DNA of 64,000 nt from assembly GCF_016598615.1 (NCBI RefSeq), contig NZ_CP066831.1:8184001-8248000 (forward strand), given 5' to 3'. How positions within the stretch are numbered: position 1 is the first letter of the stretch; every line of letters begins with the position of its first letter. This document shows, piece after piece, positions 1 to 8,450 of this stretch. Position numbers and translations under genes: made by a program. Below the pieces are notes generated by a model. That model did not search any database. It saw nothing but the letters and a program-made list of their open reading frames with translations, and had not been told where the DNA came from. Source of the DNA: Streptomyces liliifuscus (lineage in GTDB: Bacteria; Actinomycetota; Actinomycetes; Streptomycetales; Streptomycetaceae).

Positions 1-1
1 G

Positions 2-982
2 TCGCCGCCGCGCGACCTCATCGCGGCGGGCAACACCGCGATGGCCGCCTACTACACGTACAGCACCGTCAAGGAGAGTGCGGACCGGGGCGTCACCCGG
101 CGCACGTACCACCTCCTCGACCAGGAGACCGGCAAGTACGTGAAGACCACGAAGTGGTCCATCCTCGACGTCGCTCCCGGCATGCGCACCGCCGCCGTCC
201 TGGAGCAGAAGCTGCCGACCAAGCGGATCGGGCTGCTCGACCTGCTCACCGGCGAGGTCGAGCGCTGGATCCCGGTCGACCGCGGTGTCGCGGGGGTCAG
301 GTTCTCTCCCGACGGCAGCAAGCTCGTCGCGACGACGTACAGCGAGAACCCCGACCTGCGGGTCAAGGCGGACTACGACAGCGACGGCGACGGCAAGAAG
401 AACGACTGGACGACGCAGTTCGGCGAGTCGTACCGGACCGGCTTCTACGTCCTCGACGTCGACTCCGGCAAGGGCTCCTGGAGCAAGGTCACGGTGCACG
501 ACGACGAGGACATGCCCGGGGGATCCCTCAACGCCCGTCAGGACTTCGCCTTCAGCAGTGACGCCAAGCTGGTGTACTCGGGGCTCACCATGGAACCCCA
601 CGTGCAGTACTACGACTTCGAGGGCAAGGAGGCCGCCACGCCCGCGAACGAGAAGTACCTGCACTGGTCCGTCGGCGCCCGCCTGTCCCCGGACGGCAAG
701 CTCGCCGCCGGCGACTTCGCGGGGGGCATCAAGACCACCGCCTCCGAGATCAACGACCCCTACACCGGCAAGCGGCTCCACAAGATCCCCGGACAGCAGC
801 TGCTCGCCTGGGTCGACAACAAGCGGCTCATCGCCTTCGACATCGCACCCGGTACGAACGAGTTCCACAACCGGCTCGTGCTCGTCACGATCGGCAGCGA
901 CAAGACCGTCCCGCTGAGCGGTTTCCGCAAGGGGAACGACGGTGCGGCGGGGCGTTGGACGCCGGTCTTCGCCGAGCGCTGA
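2..982 (+). CDS. Beta-propeller (WD40-like) protein, 5' end missing
   Basis: The reading frame is open to the window edge; the first visible residues are SPPRDLIAAG, so the annotatable Met at position 41 is probably internal and the gene starts outside the window. The product looks like a secreted or membrane-anchored WD40-type propeller: it has repeated blades with motifs such as RFSPDGSKLVATTY, FAFSSDAKLVYSG and ARLSPDGKLAAG, and a C-terminal PLSGFRKG. Proteins of this layout are common in Streptomyces, usually with an N-terminal signal and transmembrane segment, which would lie upstream here. No catalytic residues are recognised; a binding or scaffold role is the family expectation only. 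It ends 11 bases before the convergent dapA-like gene. Confidence 0.75.
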   Translation, partial: SPPRDLIAAGNTAMAAYYTYSTVKESADRGVTRRTYHLLDQETGKYVKTTKWSILDVAPGMRTAAVLEQKLPTKRIGLLDLLTGEVERWIPVDRGVAGVRFSPDGSKLVATTYSENPDLRVKADYDSDGDGKKNDWTTQFGESYRTGFYVLDVDSGKGSWSKVTVHDDEDMPGGSLNARQDFAFSSDAKLVYSGLTMEPHVQYYDFEGKEAATPANEKYLHWSVGARLSPDGKLAAGDFAGGIKTTASEINDPYTGKRLHKIPGQQLLAWVDNKRLIAFDIAPGTNEFHNRLVLVTIGSDKTVPLSGFRKGNDGAAGRWTPVFAER

Positions 983-993
983 GCGAGCTCCGA

Positions 994-1902
994 TCACACA
1001 CCGGCCGGGGCTGCCACCAGCCGCTCGTACGCCGTCCGCAGCCCGTCGACCGTCTCCCGGCCGGCGGGCCGCAGTGGTGCCCGGACCGGACCCGCGGGCA
1101 GGCCGAGGGCGCCGAGCAGGGCCTTCGCCGTCACCGTGCCGGGCAGGCCGGAGCCCATCATCAACTCCGTGAGGGGGATGGTGAGTTGCTGCCGCCGGAT
1201 CGCCTCGTCCGGGTCGCCGCCCTCGAACGCGTCCAGGATCGAACGGAAGTGACGCGGAATCACATTCGCCACCGTGCTGATGTATCCGGCACCACCGATC
1301 GCGTACATCGCGAGGACGTACTCGTCGCAGCCCGTGTAGTACGCCAACTCCGTCGCGGCCAGCACCTTCTGGGTGCCGAGCAGGTCGTACGCGCAGTCCT
1401 TCACCGCCACGATCCGCGGATGCCCGGCCAGCCGCAGCATCGTCTCCGGCTCGATGCGTGTCCCCGTGCGGCCCGGGATGTCGTACAGCGCCAGCGGCAG
1501 TCCGGAGGCGTCCGCGATCGCGCGGAAGTGTGCCTCGACGGCGTCCTGCGGGGGCCTGCTGTAGTACGGCGTGACCACCAACAGGCCGTCCGCGCCCGCC
1601 TTTTCGGCCTCCAGGGCGAGCTCGGTGGTGTGGCGGGTGTCGGCGGTCCCGATGCCCGCGACGATCGCGGCGCGGTCCCCGACGGCGTCCGCCACCGCCC
1701 GCACGAGCGCCGACTTCTCGGCGTCCGTCGTGGTCGGCGACTCCCCGGTCGTCCCGGACAGCACCAGCCCGTCGCAGCCCTCGGAGACCAGCCGGTCGGC
1801 CAGCCGCTGCGCACCGTCCAGGTCCAGCAGTCCCTCGTCGGTGAAGGGCGTGATCATCGCGCAGAGGGCACGGCCGAAGGGCGGGGTACGTCGTGAGGTC
1901 AT
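994..1902 (-). CDS. dapA: 4-hydroxy-tetrahydrodipicolinate synthase (DapA-type)
   Basis: A 302-residue class I aldolase TIM barrel. It carries the DapA signature: GTTGES at residues 50-55, the catalytic Tyr140 and substrate-binding Arg145 in YDIPGRTG, and the Schiff-base Lys168 in VAVKD. DapA condenses pyruvate with aspartate semialdehyde at the entry to the lysine/diaminopimelate pathway. The ATG at 1902 was chosen because it gives the usual N-terminus ending in FGRALCAMITPF; an upstream GTG at 1938 is in frame and neither has a strong ribosome site. There are no lysine-pathway neighbours, and Streptomyces often carry several DapA paralogues, so a role on another 2-oxo acid is possible. Two further DapA-fold genes in this window (31035 and 37358) lack the IPGRTG motif and belong to sugar-acid pathways. 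Confidence 0.85.
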   Translation of the reverse strand: MTSRRTPPFGRALCAMITPFTDEGLLDLDGAQRLADRLVSEGCDGLVLSGTTGESPTTTDAEKSALVRAVADAVGDRAAIVAGIGTADTRHTTELALEAEKAGADGLLVVTPYYSRPPQDAVEAHFRAIADASGLPLALYDIPGRTGTRIEPETMLRLAGHPRIVAVKDCAYDLLGTQKVLAATELAYYTGCDEYVLAMYAIGGAGYISTVANVIPRHFRSILDAFEGGDPDEAIRRQQLTIPLTELMMGSGLPGTVTAKALLGALGLPAGPVRAPLRPAGRETVDGLRTAYERLVAAPAGV

Positions 1903-2075
1903 GGAGGTAGTCTCGGCACCTCCATCCTGAAGCTCCACTTAATTCTTCTACGGGATATGGGTAAGCGGTTCTTATCGGTTGCCGCATTCGAGGTGGCAGG
2001 GGCGCTCTAGGAACTCGCCCCCGTTTCGGTCACCATGGCGGGGACGGTAGAAGGTCGTCTGTCACGGGAGGCGTC

Positions 2076-2207
2076 ATGAAGCTGGGCAAGGCACTCGCCA
2101 CCGGGGTCGCGGAGGAGCAGCCGCACCGGGAAGAGGAGGAGCTCCGACTCCCCGAGGAGATCGAGGAGTTGGAGTCCGCGGTCGAAGAGGTTCCGGTCGC
2201 GCGATGA
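2076..2207 (+). CDS. Small acidic protein, 43 aa
   Basis: ATG at 2076 follows a good ribosome site (GGGAGG, 2066-2071) and runs for 43 codons to a TGA that overlaps the next gene's start as ATGA at 2204-2207. The predicted peptide begins MKLGKALATGVAEEQ and is dominated by Glu (for example EELRLPEEIEELE), with no membrane segment. The overlap implies translational coupling to the 226-residue gene that follows. I do not recognise a family. The ribosome site, coupling and high-GC codon use make it a credible gene despite its size. Confidence 0.6.
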   Translation: MKLGKALATGVAEEQPHREEEELRLPEEIEELESAVEEVPVAR

Positions 2208-2884
2208 GGATGCGGCTCCCCGAGGAACGTCCGGCGGAGCCGCCGACCGGATTCAAGATCGCCCACCCGATGCTGTCCCAGGACGGCACGAGGGCCGGGT
2301 TCACCGGTGTGTCGCTGGGCGGCGCGCTGCCGTACGGAGTGCTGGACGAGGCGCACTGCGTCTACGGCCTGAGGCACCGGGCACCGCACCGCCGCTGCGA
2401 CTGCGGTTTCCACTGCGTGCACGAGCGCACGGCGGCCGAGGCCATGCTGTGCACCGCCGAGCACCGGAGCGCCGTACTCCTCGAAGTGACGGTCCTCGGC
2501 GCCTACATCCGCTTCGAGCTGGGCTTCCGGTACGCGCGGCAGCGGGTGCGTACCGCCACGGTCGGCCCCTGCGCGTGCGGCGCCGTCGCCGTGGCGCTGG
2601 CCGACGCGGGATGGGGCAGGCCCGGCTGGCGGGGCTTCGCGGCCTCCTGCGCCGGCTGCGTGCGCGGCCGTACGGCGGTGTCGCTCGCGACCTTCGCCCG
2701 GCTGGGCGGGGAAGGGCTGGGGGTACGGGCCGGGGGCGGTGTCGTGCCGGGCGCCGGTGACGGACTGCCCGAGGGGCTCGGGGTCTCCGAGCTCGTCGCC
2801 GAGGCGGCGCTGCTGCAGGCCCGGCTCGACTGGTTCCAGAGCCAGCTGGCACGACTCGGCGATCGCGGGGCCGGACAGGGGTGA
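2204..2884 (+). CDS. Cys-rich protein of unknown function
   Basis: A 226-residue protein starting at the ATG of an ATGA overlap with the 43-aa gene. It contains Cys clusters (CDCGFHC around residue 66, CACG around 124, SCAGC around 149) with nearby His residues, a pattern suited to structural metal binding, though no named zinc-finger family is recognised. The N-terminal half includes GFTGVSLGGALPYGVL; the last 50 residues are hydrophilic. It is followed after 52 bases by a holin-like membrane protein and a DUF3618 protein, and the four genes look like one transcription unit ending at the terminator at 3912. Function unknown; metal binding is inference from residue pattern. Confidence 0.7.
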   Translation: MRMRLPEERPAEPPTGFKIAHPMLSQDGTRAGFTGVSLGGALPYGVLDEAHCVYGLRHRAPHRRCDCGFHCVHERTAAEAMLCTAEHRSAVLLEVTVLGAYIRFELGFRYARQRVRTATVGPCACGAVAVALADAGWGRPGWRGFAASCAGCVRGRTAVSLATFARLGGEGLGVRAGGGVVPGAGDGLPEGLGVSELVAEAALLQARLDWFQSQLARLGDRGAGQG

Positions 2885-2936
2885 CGTCGGCCCGGCAGGG
2901 TACCCGGGCGTCCCGGACGAAAGGAGGCGGGACGCC

Positions 2937-3350
2937 GTGACCGGAACCATGGACCGGCGGCCGGGCGAGCAGCACTCGGTCGGTGAACTCGTCGGACAGG
3001 CCACCGAACAGCTCTCAGAGCTCGTACGACAGGAAGTGCGGCTCGCGAAGGAGGAGCTGGCGCAGAAGGGCCGGCGGGTGGGACGCGGCGGCGGGCTGCT
3101 GGGCGCGGCCGGTGCCGTCGCCTACGTGGGGCTGATGGCCCTGGCCGCGACCGGTGCGGCCGCGCTCTCCCTCGTGCTGCCCGTGTGGGCGGCGGCGCTC
3201 ATCGTCACGGCCGTGCTCTTCGTGGTCGCGGGCGTGCTGGCGAGGACCGGCCGGGCCCAGCTCGGCCGCGCCGCCCCGCCGATGCCCGAGGAGGCGCTCG
3301 ACAGCGTCCGGGCCGACGTCGACGAGATCAAGGAAAGGGCGCACCGATGA
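2937..3350 (+). CDS. Holin-superfamily-like membrane protein (PF07332 type)
   Basis: Starts at the GTG at 2937, six bases after a strong AAGGAGGCGG ribosome site, giving 137 residues. The N-terminus is an amphipathic helix (SVGELVGQATEQLSELVRQEVRLAKEEL), followed by two transmembrane segments at roughly residues 47-72 and 77-100 and a charged C-terminus. This layout matches the actinobacterial 'phage holin family' proteins, which are chromosomal and not associated with phage here. In Streptomyces they usually sit beside DUF3618 proteins, as in this case: the next gene starts within the stop codon (ATGA). A role in membrane organisation or stress is often supposed but not shown. Confidence 0.85.
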   Translation: MTGTMDRRPGEQHSVGELVGQATEQLSELVRQEVRLAKEELAQKGRRVGRGGGLLGAAGAVAYVGLMALAATGAAALSLVLPVWAAALIVTAVLFVVAGVLARTGRAQLGRAAPPMPEEALDSVRADVDEIKERAHR

Positions 3351-3877
3351 AGGACATGAACGATCCCGCGGAGCCCGGCAAGGCGGCGGACAAGGCCGCC
3401 GGCGGAGCGAAGGGCCCGGACGAACTGCGACAGCAGATCCAGGAGACCCGGGGGCAACTCGGCGACACCGTCGAGGAGTTGGCGGCGAAAGCCGATGTGA
3501 AGGCCCGCGCGCGGGCCCGGGGCTCCGAACTGAAGGGCAAGGCCTCCGAGGCCGGACACACCGTGCAGGACAAGGCCACACAGGCAGGCCATGTCGTACA
3601 GGACAAGGCCACCGAAGCCGGTCACGTCGTACAGGACAAGGCCGTCCAGGCCGGCCACGTCGTGCAGGACAAGGCCGTTCAGGCCGGGCACGTGGTGCAG
3701 AGCAGGGCCACGCGGGCCGGACACGCCGTCCAGGACAACGTGCCCCGGCCGGTGCGCACGGCCGTGACCAACGCCGTCCAGGCCGGAAAGCGGCACCCCG
3801 GGCCCGTACTGATCGCAGGGGCCGGAGCGGTGGTCGCGGTGGGCCTGCTGCGGCGGCGCCACAACGGACACCACTGA
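3347..3877 (+). CDS. DUF3618 protein with six 11-residue repeats
   Basis: A 176-residue protein overlapping the holin-like gene by ATGA. Residues 25-50 (PDELRQQIQETRGQLGDTVEEL) are the DUF3618 motif. Residues 69-134 are six tandem 11-mers of form AGHxVQDKAxx, the last two degenerate; an 11-residue period favours a continuous amphipathic helix of the LEA/apolipoprotein kind. A single transmembrane segment (about residues 154-168) is followed by an RRRH basic tail. I infer a membrane-anchored rod that lies along, or off, the membrane, working with the preceding holin-like protein. The biochemical role of DUF3618 is not established. Confidence 0.85.
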   Translation: MKDMNDPAEPGKAADKAAGGAKGPDELRQQIQETRGQLGDTVEELAAKADVKARARARGSELKGKASEAGHTVQDKATQAGHVVQDKATEAGHVVQDKAVQAGHVVQDKAVQAGHVVQSRATRAGHAVQDNVPRPVRTAVTNAVQAGKRHPGPVLIAGAGAVVAVGLLRRRHNGHH

Positions 3878-3911
3878 TACACACCTTCGGCGACGGTCAC
3901 TGACCGGCGCT

Positions 3912-3960
3912 GCACGACGAGCGGCGGAGCCCAGGCTTTGGGCTCCGCCGCTCGTCGTGC
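3912..3960. terminator. Strong hairpin terminator
   Basis: Perfect 21-bp inverted repeat (3912-3932 with 3940-3960) around a 7-base loop, 35 bases after the DUF3618 stop codon. There is no U-tract, which is usual for Streptomyces terminators. Confidence 0.85.
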
Positions 3961-4102
3961 GCCTGTTGTCTGGGGGCGTGGGCCTGGTCGGTTCCGTCGC
4001 CCGGGGCGAACCCCCGCCCGCGATGCCGGTGCTTGACCTGAAGTCCGGTTGAGGTCCGAGGGTGGAGCCGTAGGCACCGATCAGCGATCACTGGAGTTCG
4101 TG

Positions 4103-4804
4103 ATGACCCGTCGTACCGACGCGCACCCCGCGATGACCCGCCCCGAGGTGGGAGCGCCCTTCTTCAGCACCTGGCGGGTGGGGACGCCCGAGCGGCAGAA
4201 GGAGACGGTCGAGGCGATCGCCGCCACCTGGGAGCGCAGGGCGTGGCCGGCCGAGGGGCTGCTCGGCTACCACGTCTACACCGGGGAGGACGGCACGACC
4301 CTGCTGCACCACTCGCAGTGGCGGAGCGAGCAGGACTACGAGGCGTTCGTGAAGGTCCACCGGCAGGAGCGCGTGGACGAGGTGGATGTGGCCGTGCCCG
4401 GGATCGAACGGGTGGGGCTCGGCCGCTACCGGCGCTACCGCAGCGGCGCCCAGGAGGCGGAGACCCGGGTGCCGGGGTGTGTCGTGATCGTCGAGATTGA
4501 GTTCGAGGGACCGGACCCCGACCGGCAGCGCGCCTGGGTGGACGCCGTGTTCGAGGCCCTGGAGAGCGAGCCGAACCTCAGTCCCGGCGGTATCTCCGCC
4601 CACTTCCATCTGAGCACCGACGGCACGAAGGTCCTCAACTACGCCGAGTGGGAGACCGCGCAGGCCCACATCGACGCGCTGGCGGCCCCGGGCGGCGGCG
4701 TCGGCTCCCGTACGCCGCAGTGGGAGCGCGTACAGACGTACCCCGGTCTGAAGCAGTCCACGGTCCGCCGCTACACCCACGCCCTCGGCCTCGTCCCCGA
4801 GTGA
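4103..4804 (+). CDS. Antibiotic biosynthesis monooxygenase (ABM) family, two-domain
   Basis: Starts at ATG 4103, six bases after TGGAG, giving 233 residues. Two dimeric alpha/beta-barrel ABM units are visible: the first around residues 15-105 (TWRVGTPERQKETVEAI... LLGYHVYTGEDGTTLLHHSQW), the second around 120-215 (VVIVEIEFEGPD... ISAHFHLSTDGTKVLNYAEW). In known members, this fold carries out cofactor-free oxygenation of polyketide-like quinols or haem degradation, but many homologues have no known substrate. It stands alone, with no polyketide genes around it, so the assignment is to fold only. The tandem arrangement is the single-chain equivalent of the usual dimer. Confidence 0.75.
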   Translation: MTRRTDAHPAMTRPEVGAPFFSTWRVGTPERQKETVEAIAATWERRAWPAEGLLGYHVYTGEDGTTLLHHSQWRSEQDYEAFVKVHRQERVDEVDVAVPGIERVGLGRYRRYRSGAQEAETRVPGCVVIVEIEFEGPDPDRQRAWVDAVFEALESEPNLSPGGISAHFHLSTDGTKVLNYAEWETAQAHIDALAAPGGGVGSRTPQWERVQTYPGLKQSTVRRYTHALGLVPE

Positions 4805-4817
4805 TCACCGGCACCCC

Positions 4818-4877
4818 CAGGAAGAGAACCCCCAGGAAAACAGCCGACAGGAAAACAACCGACAGGAAGAACCGTCT
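4818..4877 (+). repeat. Four tandem 15-bp units upstream of an HTH regulator
   Basis: Units begin exactly every 15 bases at 4818, 4833, 4848 and 4863, each starting CAGGAA and followed by A-rich sequence. A run of seven A (4882-4888) and TTTT follow. The tract is strikingly A-rich for this genome and ends just before the ATG of the regulator at 4912, so it may be its operator or promoter DNA. Confidence 0.6.
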
Positions 4878-4911
4878 GGACAAAAAAAGTTTTCGGTGAG
4901 ACGGTGGAGTC

Positions 4912-5592
4912 ATGTTGGACGTGACCGTGATCGAGGACCCGGCGGCTGCCGCCGCCTCGCTGGACCCCATAAGGGCCCGGCTCCTGGCCGAGCTGGCGGC
5001 AGGACCCGCGTCGGCCGCCATGCTGGCCGGCAAGGTCGGACTGCCGAGGCAGAAGGTGAACTACCACCTGAAGGCGCTGGAGCGGCACGGCCTGGTCGAG
5101 CTCGCGGACGAGCGCCGCAAGGGGAACGTCACCGAGCGGCTGATGAGGGCGACCGCCGCGTCGTACGTCATCTCGCCGCTCGCGCTCGCCGCCGTGCAGC
5201 CCGACCCGGACCGCTTCCGGGACCAGCTCTCGGCGCGATGGCTGCTCGCGCTCGGCGCCCGGCTGGTGCGGGACGTCGGCACGCTCATCACGGGCGCCAC
5301 GAAGGCCCGCAAGCGGCTCGCCACGTACGCGCTGGACGGCGAGGTGCGCTTCGCCTCCGCCGCCGACCGGGCCGCGTTCATCCAGGAGCTGACGGCCGGC
5401 GTCGGCGCCCTGATCCGCAAGTACGACTCCGCCGACGCCGAGGGGGGCCGTGACCACCGGATCGTCGTGGCGGTCCATCCCACGGTCAAGCCCGGTACGG
5501 CCGGCCCGGCCGGCGCATCTGACGCATCCGGTACGGCCGAGGGGCCCAAGGCTTCCGAGGCGTCCGCAGCGGCGCCCGAACTCACCGACTGA
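4912..5592 (+). CDS. ArsR-like winged-helix transcriptional regulator
   Basis: A 226-residue protein preceded by GGTGGAG. The N-terminal winged helix (about residues 16-80) contains LDPIRARLLAELAAGPASAAMLAGKVGLPRQKVNYHLKALERHGLVEL, read as helix-turn-helix with a recognition helix around QKVNYHLKALE. The remainder is an uncharacterised effector domain with an Ala/Gly/Ser-rich tail. It is followed after 29 bases by an SRPBCC gene in the same direction. ArsR-like regulator plus SRPBCC/AHSA1 pairs are common in actinobacteria and generally form one autoregulated unit. The tandem A-rich repeats just upstream are the obvious candidate binding site. The ligand is unknown. Confidence 0.85.
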   Translation: MLDVTVIEDPAAAAASLDPIRARLLAELAAGPASAAMLAGKVGLPRQKVNYHLKALERHGLVELADERRKGNVTERLMRATAASYVISPLALAAVQPDPDRFRDQLSARWLLALGARLVRDVGTLITGATKARKRLATYALDGEVRFASAADRAAFIQELTAGVGALIRKYDSADAEGGRDHRIVVAVHPTVKPGTAGPAGASDASGTAEGPKASEASAAAPELTD

Positions 5593-5621
5593 CACGCCTA
5601 GTTGACGCGCAGGAGCAGACC

Positions 5622-6359
5622 ATGTCCAAGGAATTCGAGATCGCCCGCGAGTTCGAGGTCGACGCCACACCCGACCAGGTGTGGGACGCCGTCACCAGCG
5701 GCACCGGCGGCTGGCTGTGGCCGATGGAGCCCCCGGAGCCGCGCGAGGGCGGCCGGGGCCCCTGGGGATCCACGGTCACCGCCTGGGACCCGCCGCACAA
5801 GTACACCAACCGCCTTGAGGGCGTCGACGAGAACTCCGAGCAGACCCTCAACCAGCTCGACTACACCGTCGAGCCGCGCGACGGCGGCCGGCGCGCCTGG
5901 GTGAGGTACGTGCACAGCGGGATCTTCGTCGACGACTGGGACAACCAGTACGACGGGGCGAGCAGGCATACCGACTTCTACCTCCACACCCTGCGCGAGT
6001 ACCTGACGAGGTTCGCGGCCAGGCCGGCCGCCTTCGCCACGTTCGACGGGCCCGAGGCGTCCAAGGGGGCCGACGCCTTCGCCGCCGTGGGCCGTGCGCT
6101 CGGCCTTGGCGACGACACCGCGGAGGGCACGCGCGTACAGGCCCAGGGCCCCGACGGCCAGGTGCTGGACGCCGTCGTCGACTTCCGCAACCCGTACTTC
6201 ATCGGGCTGCGCACCGACGACGCCCTCGTCCGCTTCTTCGGCCGCAACCACTGGGGTGCGCCCGTCGGCATGAGCGTCCACGACTTCGCCCCGGGCGCCG
6301 ACGCCAAGCGGAACGAAGCCGCCTGGCAGGGCTGGCTGAACCAGGCCTTCGGAGCCTGA
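5622..6359 (+). CDS. SRPBCC (START-like, AHSA1) domain protein
   Basis: A 245-residue protein with a CAGGAGC ribosome site. The N-terminus (FEIAREFEVDATPDQVWDAVTSGTGGWLWPME) is the classic start of an AHSA1/SRPBCC lipid- or ligand-binding barrel, and the first 140 residues fit one domain; the remaining 100 residues (from about KGADAFAAVGRALGL) resemble a second, shorter hydrophobic-pocket domain. It is probably co-transcribed with, and controlled by, the ArsR-like gene 29 bases upstream. The ligand cannot be read from sequence. Confidence 0.8.
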   Translation: MSKEFEIAREFEVDATPDQVWDAVTSGTGGWLWPMEPPEPREGGRGPWGSTVTAWDPPHKYTNRLEGVDENSEQTLNQLDYTVEPRDGGRRAWVRYVHSGIFVDDWDNQYDGASRHTDFYLHTLREYLTRFAARPAAFATFDGPEASKGADAFAAVGRALGLGDDTAEGTRVQAQGPDGQVLDAVVDFRNPYFIGLRTDDALVRFFGRNHWGAPVGMSVHDFAPGADAKRNEAAWQGWLNQAFGA

Positions 6360-6374
6360 CGCCCCACGCGGACA

Positions 6375-6416
6375 CCGGTGAGCCCGGCCCCCCTGACGTG
6401 GGGCCGGGCTCACCGG
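6375..6416. terminator. Bidirectional hairpin terminator
   Basis: Perfect 17-bp inverted repeat (6375-6391 with 6400-6416), 8-base loop, lying between the convergent SRPBCC and nuclease genes. Confidence 0.8.
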
Positions 6417-6452
6417 CGTGTTCGTGCGGCGACCACGGGCTTCCTGTGCTGA

Positions 6453-8285
6453 CTACGGGCGGAAGCGCAGCACCTGCGGGTCGTGGTCGCTGATCTGGTC
6501 GGAGAACTCCGAGTTGATGTGCACGCTGTCGTACGTGAAGTCGCAGTCCTTGCGGATCGACGGGCTGATCAGGATCTGGTCCAGGACCTGGCTGTTGCCC
6601 TGGTAGTCATAGCTGTAACGCTCGCTCTTCGGAAGGGACTTGACGGCCGACCACAGGGCGCCGTCGTCCTCCAGGAGCTTCGTCGTCTGCGAGAACTCGA
6701 AGTCGTTGATGTCGCCGAGCGTCACGACGTCCGCGTTCCTCTGCTTCGCCAGGATGTCCTTGACGAAGGCGTTGACCGCGGTCGCCTGGAGGTGGCGCTG
6801 CGTCTCCGAGCTGCGCGCCGGCGGCTGGAACTGCGAGTGCAGCGACTGGTCGCCGCCCTTCGACGCGAAGTGGTTCGCGATCACGAAGACCGACTTGCCG
6901 CGGAAGGTGAACTCGCCCGCGAGCGGCTTGCGGCTGTTCGTCCACGCGGCGTTCGCCGGGTCGATACGGCCCGGCGAGACCGTGAGCTGCGCCTTGCCGT
7001 GCACCTTCGTGACGCCGACGGCCGTCGTGGCGTCGCCGCCCGCGCGGTCCACGAACGACACGCGCTCCGGGTTGTAGAGGAACGCCTGACGGATGTTGCC
7101 GCCCGGCTCGCCGCCGTCCGCGAGGTTCACCGGGTCGATGGAGCGCCACTCGTACGCCGGGCCGCCCGCGGCGACGATCGCGTCGATCAGCTTCTGCATC
7201 GTCTGGTCGGCGGCGACCGTACCGTCGTTCTTCGCGCCGTTGTTGTCCTGGATCTCCTCCAGGGACAGGATGTCCGGCGACTGCAGGTGGTCCACGATCG
7301 CGGCCGCGTGGGCGGCGAACGTGGCGTCCGTCGGGTCGAGGTTCTCGACGTTGTACGTCGCCACCGCCAGCTCCGAACGCGACTGCTTGCGCGTCGTCTC
7401 GCGCTCCAGGCCGCCGGCCTCGACCGTGCCCAGGGTGCGGGCGGTCAGCGTGTAGCCGCCGAACTGGGTGTAGTCGAGCGGACCTTCGGTGGTGCCCTTG
7501 AGCGTGTCGCCGACGTTCGCCGTCGGGAACGGCTCGGTGGCGGTCGGGATCAGCGACTGGATCTGCAGCCGGCCGGTGTTCTGCGAGGAGTACGCGCCGT
7601 AGACCGTGCCGCCGCGGCGGTTCGGGTTCTCGTGCGGCTTGACCGTCACCCAGAGCTCGGAGAACGGGTCGGTCGCGGTGACCACGCGCGACGAGCCGAT
7701 CGCGACGTTCATGCCCTCCAGGGACTCGTAGTGGTCGAGGGCGTACTTCTTCGGCCGCAGCGTCAGACCGTTGACCGAGCCGCTCGCCGCCGCGTCGCCC
7801 TCGGGCGTGTACGCGTCCGGTACGGAACGGCTGTTGATGACGGTCGCCTTGGGCAGCGCGTTGCCGCTCGACACCACCGTCACCGTCGGCCGGGTGATCT
7901 CCGTGACCGACTGGTTGCCGGACGAGGCGCCGCCCGGCACGAACTCCGTGACCGTGCCGGAGACGGTGACCGAGTCGCCGACCGCGACCTTCGGCGTGGA
8001 GCTGGTGAAGACGAAGACGCCCTCGCTGGTGGCCGGGTTGTCGTCCGCGGACGGACCCTGGATCCAGAAACCGCGGGACGAACCGTAGGTTCTCGTGCCC
8101 GTGACGATGCCGGCCACATCCGTGACCTGCTGGCCCGCGAGCGGGGACGTACGGGTGGAGCCCTGGATGTCATGGACGGCCACGGCGTCCGCGTGGGCGG
8201 GCGAGGTGACGACCACCGCGGAGACCGTGGAACAGACGGCGGCGACGGTGAGCGCGGCTATGCGTGCGGAAGACTTGCTCGGCAA
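6453..8285 (-). CDS. Secreted ExeM/NucH-type nuclease (endonuclease/exonuclease/phosphatase fold)
   Basis: The start is taken as TTG at 8285, six bases after GGAGGG, because it places a clean Sec signal peptide (residues 1-36, ending SPAHA) at the N-terminus; upstream codons read into non-coding DNA. The 610-residue product has an OB-like region (about 40-290; VTDVAGIVTGTRTYG... GFWIQGP) and a C-terminal endonuclease/exonuclease/phosphatase domain from about residue 305. That domain carries ATYNVENL, the metal-binding Glu in SLEEIQDN, NHFASKGG, GDINDFE and ISDHDPQVL, so all catalytic motifs are present. It should degrade extracellular DNA, releasing phosphate and nucleosides. A PHO-box-like sequence upstream (8549-8570) fits phosphate-starvation control. 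Confidence 0.9.
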   Translation of the reverse strand: MPSKSSARIAALTVAAVCSTVSAVVVTSPAHADAVAVHDIQGSTRTSPLAGQQVTDVAGIVTGTRTYGSSRGFWIQGPSADDNPATSEGVFVFTSSTPKVAVGDSVTVSGTVTEFVPGGASSGNQSVTEITRPTVTVVSSGNALPKATVINSRSVPDAYTPEGDAAASGSVNGLTLRPKKYALDHYESLEGMNVAIGSSRVVTATDPFSELWVTVKPHENPNRRGGTVYGAYSSQNTGRLQIQSLIPTATEPFPTANVGDTLKGTTEGPLDYTQFGGYTLTARTLGTVEAGGLERETTRKQSRSELAVATYNVENLDPTDATFAAHAAAIVDHLQSPDILSLEEIQDNNGAKNDGTVAADQTMQKLIDAIVAAGGPAYEWRSIDPVNLADGGEPGGNIRQAFLYNPERVSFVDRAGGDATTAVGVTKVHGKAQLTVSPGRIDPANAAWTNSRKPLAGEFTFRGKSVFVIANHFASKGGDQSLHSQFQPPARSSETQRHLQATAVNAFVKDILAKQRNADVVTLGDINDFEFSQTTKLLEDDGALWSAVKSLPKSERYSYDYQGNSQVLDQILISPSIRKDCDFTYDSVHINSEFSDQISDHDPQVLRFRP

Positions 8286-8450
8286 CGGGATCCCTCCGGG
8301 GACGTGCGTGGGCGCCGGGACGAGGGTGGCGCGGTGAACGGACGAGGGTGGAGCTGTGGAACACGTCGTACGTGGGTGGAGCGGTGGAACGAAGGCGAAC
8401 GAAAGCAAGGGTGGAGCCGTGGGGGGAGCCGTAACCTGTGGGGCGGTCCG

